64,000 nucleotides of DNA from positions 1 through 64,000 of the forward strand of contig NZ_RKLT01000014.1 of the NCBI RefSeq assembly GCF_019599505.1, written 5' to 3'. Positions within the stretch are counted from its first letter, which is position 1. The number at the start of each line of letters is the position of its first letter. Under the pieces are notes generated by a model. The model was not told the origin of the DNA. It saw only the letters and a program-made list of their open reading frames with translations, and ran no database searches. This document shows positions 62,062-64,000 of this stretch, piece after piece. Origin of the DNA: Haloarcula nitratireducens. Its GTDB lineage: Archaea > Halobacteriota > Halobacteria > Halobacteriales > Haloarculaceae. Made by a program: the position numbers and the translations under genes.

Positions 62062-62436
62062 ATGCCGCTGTTGCAGTTCGATACGACACTCTCGCTGTCG
62101 CCTGCAGAGAAGACGTCATTCGTGGAGACGGTCACGGAACTGTATACCACCAAGATGGAGACGACAGAGGGCCATGTCGCCGTGACAATCCGCGACCGCA
62201 AATCAGCCGATCTCCATCTCGGCCGCGCCGTCGAGGGGCCGCTGTTGTTCCTAAACGCCGAGATTCGGCAAGGCCGCTCCTTTGAGCGCAAGCGGAAGTT
62301 CGCACTCGCGGTAATGGAACATGTTGCGGGCACATTCGATGTTCCCGACGAGAATATGAAAGCCGTGTTCACTGAACACCCAGGAGAGGCAATGATGGGT
62401 GTCAACCGCGTCGGCGGGGAATGGAAGGACGAGTGA
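62062..62436 (+). CDS. Tautomerase-superfamily protein
   Basis: Read from ATG 62062 (MPLLQFDTTLSLSPAEKTSF): Pro directly after the initiator Met is the catalytic base of 4-oxalocrotonate tautomerase/MIF-type enzymes. The 124-residue length fits the MIF/CHMI-like subgroup with two beta-alpha-beta units: LQFDTTLSLSPAEKTSFVETVTELYTTKM and HVAVTIRDRKSADLHLGRA, then LFLNAEIRQGRSFERKRKFALAVMEHVA. Such enzymes tautomerise keto-enol acids. The upstream part of the frame before this Met is not protein-like. Confidence 0.75.
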   Translation: MPLLQFDTTLSLSPAEKTSFVETVTELYTTKMETTEGHVAVTIRDRKSADLHLGRAVEGPLLFLNAEIRQGRSFERKRKFALAVMEHVAGTFDVPDENMKAVFTEHPGEAMMGVNRVGGEWKDE

Positions 62437-62481
62437 CCAAGTATAGGCCTCAAAGGCTATAGACCCCCTGGCTCACACTTG

Positions 62482-63681
62482 ATGGACCGATCGTATTGGC
62501 GGATAGTCTCGCTCGTTACACTGTGGCAGGTGTCGGCTAGCGTCTGTTACTATACAGTTTTCGCCGCGACGCCCTTCTTTCGAGACGTATTCGGGCTCAG
62601 CCGGTTCGAGGTCGGTCTCGTCATTACGGGCCTCACGCTCGGCTATGCGGTCTTTCTCCTTCCTCTGGGGGCCGCTACTGATCGGTACGGCGAACACCGG
62701 GCGCTCTCGCTGGGACTACTCGGGCTTGCGACCGGTGTTCTACTCGTTACCGGCGTGACGTCGTCCGCACTCTTGCTCGGCGCCGTGTTCATCCTCGGTT
62801 CCGCTTACGGGACTGCCATCCCGGGAACGAACAAGGCTATTTTCGATAGTATCGATTCCCATCGGCAGAATACCGCGATCGGGATCAAGCAGGTCGGCGT
62901 CACCGCCGGGAGTGGCATCAGTGCGTTGCTCGTCACGGGGCTCGCGGATGCAGTCTCTTGGCGGGCGGGCTTTCTCGTCGCCGGGCTCTTCGCGGTTTTG
63001 GTCGCAGTCGCGTTCTTCATCCTCTACGACGGGGGAGGCGACGGCGGAACTGGTACGTTTCCGGACTTCCGTCGATTGCTATCGAACGTCCCTTATCGTG
63101 CGCTCACCGCGGCGGGCTTCTTCCTCGGCGCCGCGCTGTTCACGACGACGGGGTACACCATCCTCTACATCGAGGAGTCAGTCGAAGCGACCGTCGTCTT
63201 CGCAGGAGTTGTCTTCGCGCTCGTCCAGTTGTTCGGCAGCGTCGGGCGTGTGCTCACCGGGTGGCTCGCCGACGTACTCCCGGGTGACCCGCAGGTTCGC
63301 ATCACCGCGATACTCATCGCTCAGACGCTAGCCAGCAGTATACTCTTCGTCGTCGTAGCTGCAACCACCACTCCAATAGCCAGCGCGGTCGCCTTTTCCG
63401 CCCTCGGGTTCTTCGTACTCGGATATACTGGCGTCTACTACTCCTGTATGGCGACAATCGTCCCACCCGATGAGATGGGCGGTGCGACTGCGGGAGGGCA
63501 ACTCGCGCTCATTACTGGGGCGCTAGTCGCACCGCCCATATTCGGACATCTAGCCGACGTATTCGGCTACCGAACGAGCTGGCTATTCCTCGCAGCTGGG
63601 TCGGTCGTCGCGGGTATATTACTTGTCGGTGTCGTCCGCACCAACCCACCTGTGGACCAACCGACTGCAGATGTCGAATGA
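62482..63681 (+). CDS. MFS transporter
   Basis: A 399-residue, 12-helix major-facilitator transporter. Motif A after helix 2 is visible (LPLGAATDRYGEHRALSLG) and again in the second half (VLTGWLADVLPGD). Helix 4-5 has TAIPGTNKAIFDS and AIGIKQVGVTAGSGISALL, found in the nitrate/oxalate-like subfamilies that move small anions. The start at ATG 62482 follows the tautomerase by about 45 bases, so the two could be cotranscribed and handle the same carboxylic acid. Confidence 0.85.
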   Translation: MDRSYWRIVSLVTLWQVSASVCYYTVFAATPFFRDVFGLSRFEVGLVITGLTLGYAVFLLPLGAATDRYGEHRALSLGLLGLATGVLLVTGVTSSALLLGAVFILGSAYGTAIPGTNKAIFDSIDSHRQNTAIGIKQVGVTAGSGISALLVTGLADAVSWRAGFLVAGLFAVLVAVAFFILYDGGGDGGTGTFPDFRRLLSNVPYRALTAAGFFLGAALFTTTGYTILYIEESVEATVVFAGVVFALVQLFGSVGRVLTGWLADVLPGDPQVRITAILIAQTLASSILFVVVAATTTPIASAVAFSALGFFVLGYTGVYYSCMATIVPPDEMGGATAGGQLALITGALVAPPIFGHLADVFGYRTSWLFLAAGSVVAGILLVGVVRTNPPVDQPTADVE

Positions 63682-63713
63682 AACGAGGAGATAGGACCGT
63701 AACGAGGGGACGA

Positions 63714-64000
63714 TCAGCCCAGAGCGATCATCCCCGCCCACGAGGGAAGCTCAGTGAGATTGATACCCCAAATAAGCGGGAGCCATGTCAGTGCAAGTAA
63801 GATAACGAGTAATATTCCAATGATGTTGAGGCCAAACCCAGTTTTGGCCATCTGTGGCATCGTGATATACCCAGAGCCGAAGACAACGGCGTTTGGGGGC
63901 GTTGCGACGGGCAACATAAAGGCGAAGGACGCAGCGGTTGCCGCAGCGATCATGATCCCGTACGGATGAATCGAAAGTCCAACCGCAAGCGACGCCATGA
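63714..64000 (-). CDS. SLC13/DASS-type anion:sodium symporter, C-terminal part
   Basis: Only the last about 95 residues lie in the window, running from the right edge to 63714. The sequence FAFMLPVATPPNAVVFGSGYITMPQMAKTGFGLNIIGI is the C-terminal substrate- and sodium-binding signature of the divalent-anion symporters (dicarboxylate, sulfate or phosphate), followed by a last helix and the end WGINLTELPSWAGMIALG. It is convergent with the MFS gene. The gene continues beyond the window, so its state is unknown. Confidence 0.85.
   Translation of the reverse strand, partial: MASLAVGLSIHPYGIMIAAATAASFAFMLPVATPPNAVVFGSGYITMPQMAKTGFGLNIIGILLVILLALTWLPLIWGINLTELPSWAGMIALG

Overview
The window is haloarchaeal DNA (class Halobacteria). 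Its proteins are strongly acidic, and several families are typical of the group: TBP, a DUF1931 histone-fold protein, an HFX_2341-type CARF regulator, Tat lipoproteins and many tiny CxxC zinc proteins. TATA boxes often lie about 25-35 bases before near-leaderless starts. A partition operon, a tyrosine recombinase, conjugation ATPases, IS fragments and about ten broken genes point to a large plasmid, megaplasmid or integrated element rather than core chromosome. I saw no rRNA, tRNA, CRISPR array or replication initiator gene. All identifications come from reading motifs by eye.

Layout. 1-5.2 kb: small genes, a decayed thioredoxin-like gene, an OsmC protein and an IS1341-type element carrying an intact TnpB (an RNA-guided nuclease family); the element truncates an ACT-domain gene. 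5.1-20.6 kb: a nucleic-acid-processing and possible defence region. It holds an AddA/AddB-like helicase-nuclease pair, a PD-(D/E)XK-like protein, a frameshifted tandem GIY-YIG gene, an HNH modification-dependent-type endonuclease, RNase HI, a CARF-wHTH sensor and a nuclease with KOW-like repeats, with a secondary alcohol dehydrogenase among them. 20.7-27.7 kb: a beta-helix lipoprotein, a vapBC pair with a broken toxin, a ParA operon flanked by TGTATC repeats, an integrase and a decayed paralogue of an earlier gene.

27.8-39.6 kb: a catabolic island with an ornithine-cyclodeaminase-family reductase, an aldehyde dehydrogenase, an M19 dipeptidase-like protein, a BCCT transporter, RidA and an IclR regulator. 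Next to it is a tight two-gene operon of an Ldh2-like protein and an unrecognised 572-residue protein, then a UspA protein. The M19 subfamily and the BCCT carrier suggest uptake and breakdown of a betaine-like or N-methylated amino-acid compound. 40.3-50.2 kb: a conjugation module (small hydrophobic protein, VirB6/TrbL-like protein, VirB4-like and VirD4-like ATPases) followed by CACCTCGAAA repeats.

50.2-64 kb: accessory DNA with a TnpB fragment, an AT-rich metallo-beta-lactamase gene with a homopolymer frameshift, a DUF1931/TBP pair, several regulators, an exonuclease VII remnant, zinc microproteins, a tautomerase, an MFS transporter and the end of an SLC13-type transporter. Three copies of the same long-spaced inverted repeat (CTAACCAAC...GTTGGTTAG) lie at 50.5, 57.5 and 60.7 kb and are not explained by any gene.
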